From: Actinacidiphila oryziradicis
GTDB taxonomy: Bacteria > Actinomycetota > Actinomycetes > Streptomycetales > Streptomycetaceae
DNA: 64,000 nt
Assembly (NCBI RefSeq): GCF_005047355.1
Contig: NZ_SUMC01000032.1
Span: 42,140 to 106,139 of the forward strand
Reading direction: 5' to 3'
Both the position numbers and the translations under genes were made by a program. The notes under the pieces were generated by a model. It saw only the letters and a program-made list of their open reading frames with translations. It did not search any database and was not told the origin of the DNA. Shown in pieces: positions 34,079-42,945 of the stretch. Position 1 is the stretch's first letter, and each line of letters begins with the position of its first letter.

Positions 34079-36229
34079 TCAGCCGGCCCGGTTGTCCCCG
34101 GTTCCCGCCAGCAGCACCCGGTCGGGCCGGATCGGCAGGTGCCGGTGGCGTACGCCGGTCGCGTGCCAGACCGCGTTGGCGATCGCCGCCGCGGCTCCCA
34201 CGATGCCGACCTCGCCGAGGCCCTTGATCCCGGTCGGGTCGTGGGTGTCCGGGTCGTCCACCCAGTCCGCCTCGATGAGCGGTACGTCGGCGTTCGCGGC
34301 GAAGTGATAGCCCGCGAGGTCGCCATTGGCGAGGCCGCCCGACGCCTGGTCCCTGATCGCCTCCTCGTGCAGCGCCATGGAGATACCCCAGGTCATTCCG
34401 CCGATGAGCTGGCTGCGTGCGGTCAGTGGGTTGACCACCCGGCCCGCGGCGAAGATTCCGAGCATGCGCCGTACGCGTACCTCGCCGCTGGTCACATCGA
34501 CGGCGACCTCGGCGAACTGCGCACCGAAGGAGTGCCGTTCGCGCTTCTCCAGCGCGCTGACGGCCTCTGCGGTGTTCGACCGTGCGGTGATGCCTTCCGG
34601 CGGGATGTCGCCGGTCAGGGCCAGTTGGGCCCGCAGTTCGCTCGCCGCGACGGTGATCGCCCAGGCCCAGGATCGGGTGCCCATCGAGCCGCCGGCGAGC
34701 ATCGCCTGGCCGAAGTCGCTGTCCGCGATCTTCACCCGGACGCGTCCCAGCTCCACCTCCAGCGCGTCCGCGGCGATCTGGGTCAGCGCGGTCCGCGCCC
34801 CGGTCCCGATGTCGGCCGCGGTGATCCGTACGGTGAAGGTGCCGTCCGCCTCGGCCGTCACGGCCGCCGTGGACCCGGCGACCCCCGCCGAGTACGTGGC
34901 CGCCGCCGTACCGGTCCCGAGCAGCCAGCGGCCTTCGCGGCGTACTCCGGGACGCGGGTCCCGGTCCGCCCAGCCGAACCGGCGGGCGCCCTCCTCGAAG
35001 CAGCCGAGCACATTGCGGCTGCTGAACGGCAGCCCGGAGACGGGCCCGACGTCCGGCTCGTTGCGGGTGCGGAGCGCTATCGGGTCCACGCCACACCTCT
35101 CGGCCAGTTCGTCCATCGCGGACTCCAGCGCGAACGAGCCCGGTGCCTCCCCCGGCGCGCGCATCCAGCTCGGAGTAGGCACGTCGAGTCGTACGACGCG
35201 GTTGACGGTGTGGTGCGCGTCGGCGTCGTACATCACCCGCCCGTAGGCGGCGGACCGCTCGACGAACTGGTGAACGGTCGATGTGAGGCAGGCCGCCTGG
35301 TGGTCGAAGGCGCGCAGCCGCCCGTCGGCGTCGGCACCGAGCCTGACCCGCTGCGCCGTCGGGCTGCGGTAGCCGACCAGCGAGAACATCTGACGGCGGG
35401 TCAGTACGACCCGGACCGGGCGGTTGATGACGGTCGCCGCCATCGCGGCGAGCACCGTCTGCGGTCGGGTCGAGCCCTTGGACCCGAAGGCGCCGCCGAC
35501 GTGCTCGGACCGCACCCGTACCGACGCCGGATCTAGGGAGAACAGCTTCGCGAGGTCCTGCGCCACCATGAAGGCGCCCTGGTTGGAGTCGACGACCTCG
35601 AGCCGGCCGCTGTCCCAGCGCGCCATCGCCGCGTGCGGCTCCATCGCGTTGTGGTGCTCCTCCGGCGTGGTGTATTCCTCGTCCACCACGACGGCGGACG
35701 CGGCGAGTCCGGTCTCGATGTCCCCCTTCTCCGTCTCCGCCAGGAGCATGAGGGTGTTGTCCGGCGTGTACATACCGGGGTGCCCGGCGGAGAACGCGAC
35801 GTCGTGCGGCTCCTGGTCGTAACTGACGACCAGCGCGTCGGCGGCTTCCCTGGCCTGCTCGGAGGTCTCGGCGACGACCAGTGCCACCGGCCAGCCGACG
35901 TGCGGCACACGGTCGTGCTGGAAGACCTGGATCACCGGGTTGGGCCCGAACAGGCCCACCACCTCCTCCAGGTGCGGCGCGTTCCCGTAGTGCAGGACGG
36001 CCAGGACACCGGGCATCGCCAGTACGGGCCCGGACTCGACGGAGCGGATACGGCCGCGGGCGATGGTGGACAGGACCAGCCAGCCGTGGGCGAGCTCCGC
36101 GAAGGGGATCTCGCCGGAGTAGCGGGCCGCTCCCGTGACCTTGGCCCGGCCCTCCATGCGGGTGTGGGAGGTGCCGACGGCCGGCGTCGCCGCGGTGGCC
36201 GTAGCGGTTGTTCCGGTCGTCGTGGTCAT
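34079..36229 (-). CDS. Molybdopterin-binding subunit of a PaoC-like aldehyde/xanthine dehydrogenase
   Basis: The catalytic subunit (716 residues) of a xanthine-oxidase-family enzyme. Family landmarks: KVTGAARYSGEI near residue 30, PEEHHNAMEPHAAMARW near 200, GGAFGSKGSTRPQ near 255, RAPGEAPGSFALESAMDELA near 360, GGSMGTRSWAW near 535 and the C-terminal GIKGLGEVGIVG with the catalytic Glu. Length fits the short PaoC/YagR type, with FAD and Fe-S domains on separate proteins. It overlaps the FAD-subunit gene by four bases. Substrate probably an aldehyde. Confidence 0.9.
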   Translation of the reverse strand: MTTTTGTTATATAATPAVGTSHTRMEGRAKVTGAARYSGEIPFAELAHGWLVLSTIARGRIRSVESGPVLAMPGVLAVLHYGNAPHLEEVVGLFGPNPVIQVFQHDRVPHVGWPVALVVAETSEQAREAADALVVSYDQEPHDVAFSAGHPGMYTPDNTLMLLAETEKGDIETGLAASAVVVDEEYTTPEEHHNAMEPHAAMARWDSGRLEVVDSNQGAFMVAQDLAKLFSLDPASVRVRSEHVGGAFGSKGSTRPQTVLAAMAATVINRPVRVVLTRRQMFSLVGYRSPTAQRVRLGADADGRLRAFDHQAACLTSTVHQFVERSAAYGRVMYDADAHHTVNRVVRLDVPTPSWMRAPGEAPGSFALESAMDELAERCGVDPIALRTRNEPDVGPVSGLPFSSRNVLGCFEEGARRFGWADRDPRPGVRREGRWLLGTGTAAATYSAGVAGSTAAVTAEADGTFTVRITAADIGTGARTALTQIAADALEVELGRVRVKIADSDFGQAMLAGGSMGTRSWAWAITVAASELRAQLALTGDIPPEGITARSNTAEAVSALEKRERHSFGAQFAEVAVDVTSGEVRVRRMLGIFAAGRVVNPLTARSQLIGGMTWGISMALHEEAIRDQASGGLANGDLAGYHFAANADVPLIEADWVDDPDTHDPTGIKGLGEVGIVGAAAAIANAVWHATGVRHRHLPIRPDRVLLAGTGDNRAG

Positions 36230-37218
36230 CGGGCGGCCTCCTGGGTGAGCTCGGTCAGCATGGCCACGACGAGGTTGCGCGTCAGGGCCACCTTGTACCC
36301 GTTGTGGGGCAGCGGCTCGGCGGCCGCCAGTTCGGCGTCGGCGGCGGCGGCGAACGCCTCGGCGGTCGCCGGACCGCCGGTCAGCACCCGCTCGGCCTCC
36401 AGGGCCCGCCAGGGCCTGGACGCGACCGCCCCGAAGGCGAGGCGCACGTCACGTATCACGCCGTCCTGGATGTCGAGGGCGGCGGCGATCGAGCCGATCG
36501 CGAACGCGTACGAGGCGCGCTCGCGCACCTTCCGGTAGCGGGAGGCGGCGGCGACCGGAGCGGGCGGCAGGGTGACGCCGGTGATCAGCGCGCCGGGCGG
36601 CAGCGCCGTCTCCAGGTGCGGGGTGTCGCCCACGGGCAGATAGAACTCCGCCAGCGGCAGTTCGCCGGGCCCGTCAGCCGTCTCGTACGACACGACGGCG
36701 TCGAAGGCGGTGAGCGCCACCCCCATGTCCGAGGGGTGGGTGGCCACGCAGTGCGCGGAGGCGCCGAGGATGGCGTGGTTGTGGTGCTCGCCCGCGATGG
36801 CGGGGCAGCCGCTGCCCGGAACGCGCTTGTTGCACGGCTTGGTCGTGTCGGCGAAGTAGCCGCAGCGGGTGCGCTGGAGGAGATTCCCGCCGACCGTGGC
36901 CATATTGCGCAACTGGCCCGAGGCGCCGGCCAGTACGGCCTGTGCCAAGGCCGGGTAGCGGCGCCGCACTTCTGGATCGGCGGCGAGGTCACTGTTGGTG
37001 ACGGTCGCGCCGATGCGCAAGCCGCCGCCCTCGGTGACCTCGATCCGGTCGAGGGGGAGCTCACGTACATCGATGAGCAGCGCGGGTTTCTCCACCCCGG
37101 TCTTCATCAGGTCGACGAGATTGGTGCCGCCGCCGAGGTAGCGCGCCTCGGGGTCGGCGCCGAGCAGGGCGACGGCGCCGGGGACGTCGGTGGCGCGCTG
37201 GTAGCCGAATTCCCTCAT
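36226..37218 (-). CDS. FAD-binding subunit with probable extra [4Fe-4S] cluster (PaoB-like)
   Basis: A 330-residue subunit that passes electrons from the Mo/2Fe-2S centres to FAD. It has the FAD loops YLGGGTNLVDLMK and GQLRNMATVGGNLLQR. Directly after the second loop is an insert with Cys119, Cys129 and Cys138 (RTRCGYF, KPCNKR, GSGCPA) and Cys157, the pattern that in E. coli PaoB binds an extra [4Fe-4S] cluster. It overlaps both neighbours by four bases. Confidence 0.9.
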   Translation of the reverse strand: MREFGYQRATDVPGAVALLGADPEARYLGGGTNLVDLMKTGVEKPALLIDVRELPLDRIEVTEGGGLRIGATVTNSDLAADPEVRRRYPALAQAVLAGASGQLRNMATVGGNLLQRTRCGYFADTTKPCNKRVPGSGCPAIAGEHHNHAILGASAHCVATHPSDMGVALTAFDAVVSYETADGPGELPLAEFYLPVGDTPHLETALPPGALITGVTLPPAPVAAASRYRKVRERASYAFAIGSIAAALDIQDGVIRDVRLAFGAVASRPWRALEAERVLTGGPATAEAFAAAADAELAAAEPLPHNGYKVALTRNLVVAMLTELTQEAAR

Positions 37219-37766
37219 GCCGTCACCGCCGAAGTCTGTGCGCTTTCAGCCGCTCGCGCGACTGCCTTCACGATCGACACGTACGCGCCGCAACGGCACA
37301 GGTTGCCGCTCATCCGCTCTCTTATCTCCTCGGCGTCGAGCGGCGGCACTCCCGCTTCGGGCCGTACGTCGGCGGTCGCGGCGCTCGGCCAGCCCGCCGC
37401 GTGCTCCTCGATCACCGCGATGGCCGAACAGATCTGACCCGGGGTGCAGTAGCCGCACTGGTAACCGTCGAGGTCTATGAACGCCTGCTGCACCGGATGC
37501 AGCCGGTCACCGTCCGCCACGCCCTCGATGGTGGTGATCGCGCGCCCCTCGGCGGCGACCGCGAGCTGCAGGCAGGCGACGGCACGGCGGCCGTCGAGCA
37601 GCACCGTACAAGCACCGCACTGGCCCTGGTCACAACCCTTTTTGGTACCGGTCAGATCGAGATGCTCACGCAACGCGTCGAGCAGGGTGGTGCGATGGTC
37701 GACGGGCAGCGTGTACTTCTCGCCGTTGATGTTCAGGGTGATGGCGCTGGACGTCGATAGGGCCAT
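37215..37766 (-). CDS. [2Fe-2S] subunit of the PaoA-like dehydrogenase
   Basis: A 183-residue iron-sulfur subunit and the first gene of the operon. The plant-ferredoxin-type cluster is at GCDQGQCGACTVLLDG (~45-60) plus a later Cys, and the second cluster at GYQCGYCTPGQICS (~105) and GNLCRCGAY (~155). Unlike E. coli PaoA there is no twin-arginine signal, so the complex should stay in the cytoplasm. ATG 37766 has a GAAGG site. Confidence 0.93.
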   Translation of the reverse strand: MALSTSSAITLNINGEKYTLPVDHRTTLLDALREHLDLTGTKKGCDQGQCGACTVLLDGRRAVACLQLAVAAEGRAITTIEGVADGDRLHPVQQAFIDLDGYQCGYCTPGQICSAIAVIEEHAAGWPSAATADVRPEAGVPPLDAEEIRERMSGNLCRCGAYVSIVKAVARAAESAQTSAVTA

Positions 37767-37961
37767 GTTCAGCCTTCTTTCGAGTATGTGGTGCGGGCGT
37801 CGAGCGGCGGCCCCCGATGCCGGGGTTGTCCACCGGGGCTTCGAACGGACCTCGCCACGCGGAAGTGATCGTACGTCTGCCGCCCGGGCCGGTCCCCTCG
37901 GCGGCCCCGGTAGCCGTCGGGAGGCGTCCCGCACCGACCGCGCCTGCCCTATGGTGAACCT

Positions 37962-38010
37962 AAGCGGACAACCATCCGCTTCCTCGAAGCTATCGGACAG
38001 CTGTCCGCTT
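37962..38010. promoter_or_regulatory. Two tandem palindromic operators for the TetR regulator
   Basis: Two similar 20-bp sites start 29 bp apart: AAGCGGACAACCATCCGCTT (37962-37981) and TATCGGACAGCTGTCCGCTT (37991-38010). Each is an inverted repeat around CGGA/TCCG; the second contains a perfect 14-bp palindrome. They lie between the divergent TetR gene and dehydrogenase operon. Confidence 0.75.
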
Positions 38011-38064
38011 AGCAACCCCGCCCCGGTCGTGAATCTGGATCGTGAATCTGGATAAGGAGGACGA

Positions 38065-38685
38065 GTGCAGCAGAAGAGAAACGAGCGACTGCGCTCGGAC
38101 GCGCAACGGAATCGCGAACGCATTCTAGAGGTGGCGCTGGAGGCGCTGACCCAGTCGGGCGAGGCCTCGCTGACCTCGATCGCGAAGAGGGCCGGCGTCG
38201 GGCAGGGCACGTTCTACCGTAACTTCCCCAACCGCGAGGCCCTCGTGCTGGAGGTCTACAAACACGAAGTCCAGCAGGTCGTCGACACCGCGGCCCGGCT
38301 GCTGGAAACCCGCCCACCCGACCAGGCGCTACGCGAGTGGATGGACCGCCTCGCCCAGTACGCCATGACCAAAGCCGGCCTGGCCGACGCGATGCGCAGG
38401 GCGACCTGCTCGAACGGCAGCTTCGCCGGCTTGTCACACGGCCCGGTGACTTCCACCATCGCGACCCTGTTGAAAGCGAACCAGGAGGCCGGCACCATCC
38501 GCCCGGGGCTGGATGCCGACGACCTCGTGCTCGCCATCGGCGGCCTCTGGCAGATCGACCCCAACGGGGATTGGCGGTCCCGCGCCGGACGGCTCCTGGA
38601 CCTCGTCATGGACGGATTGCGCGCCGGTGCTCCCGGGCCACAGGCTTCAGCGGCTGACGACCCGAAGCCGCAGCCGGCACCGTAG
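38065..38685 (+). CDS. TetR-family regulator
   Basis: A 206-residue repressor-type protein with an N-terminal helix-turn-helix (RERILEVALEALTQSGEASLTSIAKRAGVGQGTFYRNFPNREALV, ~18-62) and a helical ligand domain ending in a Pro/Ala-rich tail. It starts at GTG 38065 behind AAGGAGG. Divergent orientation and two palindromes in the gap indicate it controls the dehydrogenase operon and itself, probably in response to the substrate. Confidence 0.92.
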   Translation: MQQKRNERLRSDAQRNRERILEVALEALTQSGEASLTSIAKRAGVGQGTFYRNFPNREALVLEVYKHEVQQVVDTAARLLETRPPDQALREWMDRLAQYAMTKAGLADAMRRATCSNGSFAGLSHGPVTSTIATLLKANQEAGTIRPGLDADDLVLAIGGLWQIDPNGDWRSRAGRLLDLVMDGLRAGAPGPQASAADDPKPQPAP

Positions 38686-38783
38686 TCGCAGCCGTAGTCG
38701 CAGATGAGGCCGGGCGGGCGGAGGAAGACGCGGCTGCGCTACTCTCGCGCCCACATCAGCCACCTGAGAGATCCGGGACTCCC

Positions 38784-40763
38784 ATGCCAGACCACAACCG
38801 CAGCCGGTTAGGTGCGATGGCCTACGCGGCGGCCGGCGTAGAACCGCCGCCCACGATCCCCCCGCGTGAGGACGACCCCGAGCGGGTCGGCCCGTATCTC
38901 ATCGTGTCGGTGCTCGGCAGCGGCAGGACGGGCCGGATCTATCTGGGCCGGGGCGCCACCGGCGCGCGCGACTTAGCCGCGGTCAAGGTGCTCCGGTCCG
39001 AGTACGCGGAGGACCCGCGCTTCCGCAAGCGTTTCGAGCGGGAGATCGACGCGCTGGCCCGTGTCCAGAGTGCGCACACCGCGCAGCTGATGGGCAGCGG
39101 CTGCGACGAGGCCCTGGTGTGGGTGGCCACCGAGTACACACCCGGGCCGACCCTCGCCGAGGCCGTCACCGCGCGCGGGCCGATCAATGCGGCGGCGGCC
39201 TGGCGGCTGATGGCCGACCTGGGACGCGCGATCGAGGCCATGTGGCGGGCGGGGATCGTTCATCGCGACCTCAAGCCGTCCAATGTGATCCTGGCTGCCG
39301 ACGGCGCCCGCGTGATCGACTTCGGTGTCGTCCAGGCCGCCGGCAGCAGCGCGGTCACCGCCACCGGCCAACACCTGGGCACACCCGCCTACATGTCCCC
39401 GGAACAGGCCGTAGGCCAACAGGTGACGGCCGCGTCCGACGTCTTCTCGCTGGCCTCCACCCTCACGTACGCCCTCGTCGGGAAGGCGCCGTTCGGCGAG
39501 GACCCGGGCGCCGACGTCCTGCACCGGGTCGCCTCCGAACCGCCGCGGGAGGAAGTCCTCGACAAGGTGGCGGCCATCGACCCGGACCTGGCCGTATTCA
39601 TCCGGGCCTGCCTGGACAAGGACCCCGAACGACGTCCGGCACCGGGGCAGGTGTTCAGGACGGCCATCGGGCACCAGCTGTCCGCGCCGGCCGGGAGCCC
39701 GCCTCGTCCCGCCCGGAGCAGCTCATCCGCCCGTGACAAGCCGCCCGCCGCTCCGCCCGCGGCCACGGACCCGCCCGCCGCGACTGCCGCGCCCGCCGCG
39801 TCCGCTCCCAGGAAGCGCAGAAACGTGTGGGCCGCCGCCGTAGCAGGGGTGGCCGTCCTGGCCGCCGGGGGCGCCGCAGTGGCGCTGCTGCAGCCGGGCG
39901 GCGACCAGGCCTCCGCCCAGCACGGACCCAGGTCCTCCCCGGCCGCGACGGGCATCCGGACCGAGGCGCCCGGCACCTCGCCGAGTGCGACCGAGCCGAC
40001 GCCCACAGCCACGGCATCGAAGGCGGCCGTGCCGCCGGCTGCCGTGAAGCCGGCGGCTACGCAGGATTCCTCGTCCCTGGACATCCGATCCGGCTCGTGC
40101 CCCGCCCAGATCACCTCGGAGGCCGGCGGAAAGAACTGCGTCACGGCTCTGCAGACCCTCCTCGTCGGCTACGGCCTGAACCTCGCGGTCGACGGGCAGT
40201 TCGGAGCGGAGACCCTCGCCGCGGTCAAGGTCTTCCAGACCGAGGCCGGGGTCGCCGCCGACGGGAAGGTCGGCGCACAGACCAAGAAGTACCTCTACAG
40301 CCAGCCTCCCGGTCCGGTCCGGGTCGGCGCGCTGACCGTGACCGAGTCCGTCCACGCGACCGATGTCGGCCGCTGCCTCGACGCGGGTTCCGGCCCCGCG
40401 AACGGCCAGAGCGTCCGGGTGTGGCAGTGCACGGCCGCCCGCAACCAGAAGTGGGCGCTGTACCACGTGCCCGGTCAGAGCTCCCGGTACACCATCGTCA
40501 ACCAGGGCGACCACCGCTGCCTGGACGCCGACATCGGCACCGTCGGCAAGAACGGCCAGCCGATCCGCGGCCGGAACTGCGACGGGCTGAGCGCCCAGAG
40601 GTGGACCCTCGGCACCCCCGACCCCTCCCGCGGCGGGACGCTGGTCAGCGTCCCGGACGGCTTCTGCCTGGACGCGTACGCCCCTGCCTCCGGCCAGAAC
40701 GGTCAGAAGGTCCAGGGATGGGGGTGTGCGGGCAGCAGCAACCAGGTGTGGCACTGGGCCTGA
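38784..40763 (+). CDS. Transmembrane Ser/Thr protein kinase with peptidoglycan-binding and ricin-type lectin domains
   Basis: A 659-residue protein. The kinase domain (~37-290) has a VLGSGRTGRIYLG loop, AAVKVL Lys, HRDLKPSNV, DFG and SPEQ motifs, so should be active. A Pro/Ala linker leads to one membrane span (VWAAAVAGVAVLAAGGAAVALL, ~350-370). Outside lie a Ser/Thr/Pro stalk, a PG_binding_1 domain (CVTALQTLLVGYGLNLAVDG; FGAETLAAVKVFQTEAGVAAD; ~450-515) and a C-terminal ricin B lectin domain (CLDAGSG, VWQC; CLDADIG; CLDAYAP; ~525-659). It probably senses wall or sugar polymers. Leu9 and Leu64 are TTA codons, so bldA dependence is expected. Confidence 0.9.
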   Translation: MPDHNRSRLGAMAYAAAGVEPPPTIPPREDDPERVGPYLIVSVLGSGRTGRIYLGRGATGARDLAAVKVLRSEYAEDPRFRKRFEREIDALARVQSAHTAQLMGSGCDEALVWVATEYTPGPTLAEAVTARGPINAAAAWRLMADLGRAIEAMWRAGIVHRDLKPSNVILAADGARVIDFGVVQAAGSSAVTATGQHLGTPAYMSPEQAVGQQVTAASDVFSLASTLTYALVGKAPFGEDPGADVLHRVASEPPREEVLDKVAAIDPDLAVFIRACLDKDPERRPAPGQVFRTAIGHQLSAPAGSPPRPARSSSSARDKPPAAPPAATDPPAATAAPAASAPRKRRNVWAAAVAGVAVLAAGGAAVALLQPGGDQASAQHGPRSSPAATGIRTEAPGTSPSATEPTPTATASKAAVPPAAVKPAATQDSSSLDIRSGSCPAQITSEAGGKNCVTALQTLLVGYGLNLAVDGQFGAETLAAVKVFQTEAGVAADGKVGAQTKKYLYSQPPGPVRVGALTVTESVHATDVGRCLDAGSGPANGQSVRVWQCTAARNQKWALYHVPGQSSRYTIVNQGDHRCLDADIGTVGKNGQPIRGRNCDGLSAQRWTLGTPDPSRGGTLVSVPDGFCLDAYAPASGQNGQKVQGWGCAGSSNQVWHWA

Positions 40764-40923
40764 GGGGTTTCCCTCGCTCGACGCCCCGCTCAAGGCGCGG
40801 CGACATCGGTGCTGCTTGCTGACTCTCCTCTGCCGGCCGGTGCCGTCGGCCCCGGCCAGGCCGGGATGGCGCGCGTCAGCCAGTATGGGCCATGACAGCC
40901 CTGCGAGCGGATCGAGGAAACTG

Positions 40924-41253
40924 ATGAGCGGTACGGACGACAAGGCCGTGGTGGTGGTCGCGACGATCACGCCCGCGGAGGGCCGCGAGGCCGACGTCGA
41001 GAAGGCCCTGCGGGAGGCGATCCCGGCGGTGCACGACGAGCCGGGCTGCCTGATCTACGCGCTGCACCGGGCCCGGTCCGGTGCGTTCGTCATGGTGGAG
41101 AAATGGGCCTCGGCGCAGGCACTGAAGACCCACTCCGCGGCGGCAGCGCTGACCGCGCTCGCCGCGAAACTCGACGGCGCTCTGGCCGTGCCGACCGACG
41201 TCCGGCTCCTCGAGCCGCTGCCGGAGGGGAACGCGGACCGCGGCACGGTCTGA
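40924..41253 (+). CDS. Antibiotic biosynthesis monooxygenase (ABM) domain protein
   Basis: A 109-residue ferredoxin-like ABM/YgiN-type protein (VVVVATITPAEGREADVEKAL; HDEPGCLIYALHRAR; FVMVEKWASAQALKTHSAA). Such proteins oxidise quinols or act in aromatic metabolism; the substrate is unknown. ATG 40924 follows GAGGAAA. The gene stands alone between the kinase and the folD operon. Confidence 0.85.
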   Translation: MSGTDDKAVVVVATITPAEGREADVEKALREAIPAVHDEPGCLIYALHRARSGAFVMVEKWASAQALKTHSAAAALTALAAKLDGALAVPTDVRLLEPLPEGNADRGTV

Positions 41254-41406
41254 CGTACGACCTGGTCCGCGCCGTACCCGGGCGGCCGTCCCTTCAGAAG
41301 GAGACTTTTCATTGGTGGAACTTCTACAGGTGACCCGTCACTTATAGAACGTAGAATGACCGGCCGACTCCAGTCGGCAACCGGTCGGTGGCAGCGCGGC
41401 CGGTAT

Positions 41407-42255
41407 TCACCGGTCAACGGCGGCGGCCCGCACGGTGTGTTGCAGCAACAGGGCGGTGGTGACCGGTCCGACTCCGCCCGGGACCGGGGTCAGGCCCCCG
41501 GCCTGCTCGGTGACGGATACCGCGTCCACGTCGCCGGCCAGGCCGCCGCCGTCGGTGGGGTTGGTACCGACGTCCACGACGATCGCTCCGGCACGTACGT
41601 ACTCGGCGGTGATCAGCCCGGCCCGGCCGACCGCGGCGACCACCACGTCCGCCGACGACGTGACGGCGGGCAGGTCTGCGGTGCGCGAGTGGCAGACCGT
41701 GACAGTGGCGTTCTTGTCCAGCAGCAGGTGTGCGGCGGGCTTGCCGACCACAGTGGAGCGGCCGACCACGGCGACATGGCGGCCGGTCAGCTCGACCTTG
41801 TGGTGATCCAGGATCGCGACCACGGCCTCGGCGGTCGCCGGAGCGAACGCCGGAAGGCCGGCCACCAGACGGCCGAGCGAGAGCGGGTTGGCGCCGTCCA
41901 CGTCCTTCTCGAACGCGATGGCCGAGGCCAGGTCTTCCAGGGCGGCCCCAGCGGGGAGCGGCGTCTGCAGGATGATGCCGTGAATCGTGTCGTCCGCGCT
42001 GAGATCGACCAGTGCCGTGCGGATCGTCTCCGTGGCGGCGTCACCACCGAGGTCGACGATGTCGCAGGTGATGCCGACCTTCTCGGCCGCCTTGGCGATC
42101 GAGCGGACGTACCAGGCACTGGACTCGTCCGCCGTGGCGACCACCACCGCCAGCCGGGGCGGTGTCCCGGCCTCGGCCAGCCCGGCGGCCTTGGCGGCGG
42201 TCTCGGTACGGATAGCGGCGGCGAGTTCCCTGCCGGACAGGACTGTGGCGCTCAC
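41407..42255 (-). CDS. FolD-like methylenetetrahydrofolate dehydrogenase lacking the cyclohydrolase lysine
   Basis: A 282-residue FolD homologue (NADP-dependent methylene-THF dehydrogenase/cyclohydrolase family). Conserved: IHGIILQTPLP with the Gln, EKDVDGANPLSLGRL with the Asp, VVGRSTVVGKPAAHLL Rossmann loop and TPVPGGVGPVT. The normal YxxxK motif is YVRSI here: the essential Lys (Lys54/56 in other FolD) is Ile53, coded ATC at 42097-42099. The enzyme should keep dehydrogenase but lose cyclohydrolase activity. The GTG start overlaps the upstream FchA-like gene stop by four bases, which supplies the missing function. Probably a second FolD, beside a normal one elsewhere. Confidence 0.9.
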   Translation of the reverse strand: MSATVLSGRELAAAIRTETAAKAAGLAEAGTPPRLAVVVATADESSAWYVRSIAKAAEKVGITCDIVDLGGDAATETIRTALVDLSADDTIHGIILQTPLPAGAALEDLASAIAFEKDVDGANPLSLGRLVAGLPAFAPATAEAVVAILDHHKVELTGRHVAVVGRSTVVGKPAAHLLLDKNATVTVCHSRTADLPAVTSSADVVVAAVGRAGLITAEYVRAGAIVVDVGTNPTDGGGLAGDVDAVSVTEQAGGLTPVPGGVGPVTTALLLQHTVRAAAVDR

Positions 42256-42872
42256 TTGCTGATCTCCTTACGGACGGCAGCGGTGACCTGCTCGGCGCGG
42301 GCGGCGATGTCGTCGACCTTGTCGGCTTCAGCAGCCAGTTCGGCGCGGGCGGTGACGTCCTTGATGCCGCCGAGGTTGATCTCGACATTGACCCGGGCTG
42401 TGGTGGCCGCCGCCCGGGCGGCCTCCGTGGCGGCGGCCACATCAGTGATGACGTTGCGGTTGCCGATCGGCAGCAGCTCCTCGGCCAGCTCGACCACGAT
42501 CTGCGCCACCGCGATGACCTCGGCCGGGGGCTTGCCCGCACCGATCAGGGCCGCTGCGACAGCCGCCGAGCGGGCGGCCTTCTCCTCATCCGTCGCCTTG
42601 GGGAGCTTGTAGGCGTCGGTGACGGCGGTGAACGCCGCCGCGTCGTCCTCGGCCAGTTGCACTGCGGTGGTCCGCAGTTCGTCGGTCTCGGCAATGATCC
42701 GCTCGATGGTCAGCCGGTGGCCGGCGTACTTCTCCCCGGTGCTGTAGCGGGCGACCATGCCCAACAGAGCCGCGGCCTGAGCCGCGTGCAGCGCGGCCGA
42801 TGCGCCTCCGCCCGGAGCCGGCACCCGGTCGGCAAGCCGGTGCAGGAAATCGCCGATCTTCTCGTCGCGCAT
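42252..42872 (-). CDS. fchA: FchA-type methenyltetrahydrofolate cyclohydrolase (FTCD_C family)
   Basis: A 206-residue, all-helical cyclodeaminase/cyclohydrolase family protein (starts MRDEKIGDFLHRLADRVPAPGGGASAAL; the PAPGGGS/A motif binds folate; GKPPAEVIAVAQIVVELAEELLPIGN and NVITDVAAATEAARAA are family segments). It should interconvert methenyl- and 10-formyl-THF. Co-translation with a FolD that has lost the same activity strongly supports this assignment over formiminotransferase cyclodeaminase. Confidence 0.88.
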   Translation of the reverse strand: MRDEKIGDFLHRLADRVPAPGGGASAALHAAQAAALLGMVARYSTGEKYAGHRLTIERIIAETDELRTTAVQLAEDDAAAFTAVTDAYKLPKATDEEKAARSAAVAAALIGAGKPPAEVIAVAQIVVELAEELLPIGNRNVITDVAAATEAARAAATTARVNVEINLGGIKDVTARAELAAEADKVDDIAARAEQVTAAVRKEISK

Positions 42873-42945
42873 GAGCGCTCGTCCTCCGGATCACTGAGAG
42901 TGCAGGCACACGGCACAAATCCTCCCACGCTCCGCACCAGGCCAG

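Noticed and set aside
41297..41347. AAGGAG followed by a TTG-started 11-residue frame ending in TTA TAG
   Set aside because: Too short and not linked to a downstream gene (folD is on the other strand), so not an evident leader peptide; kept only as a curiosity.
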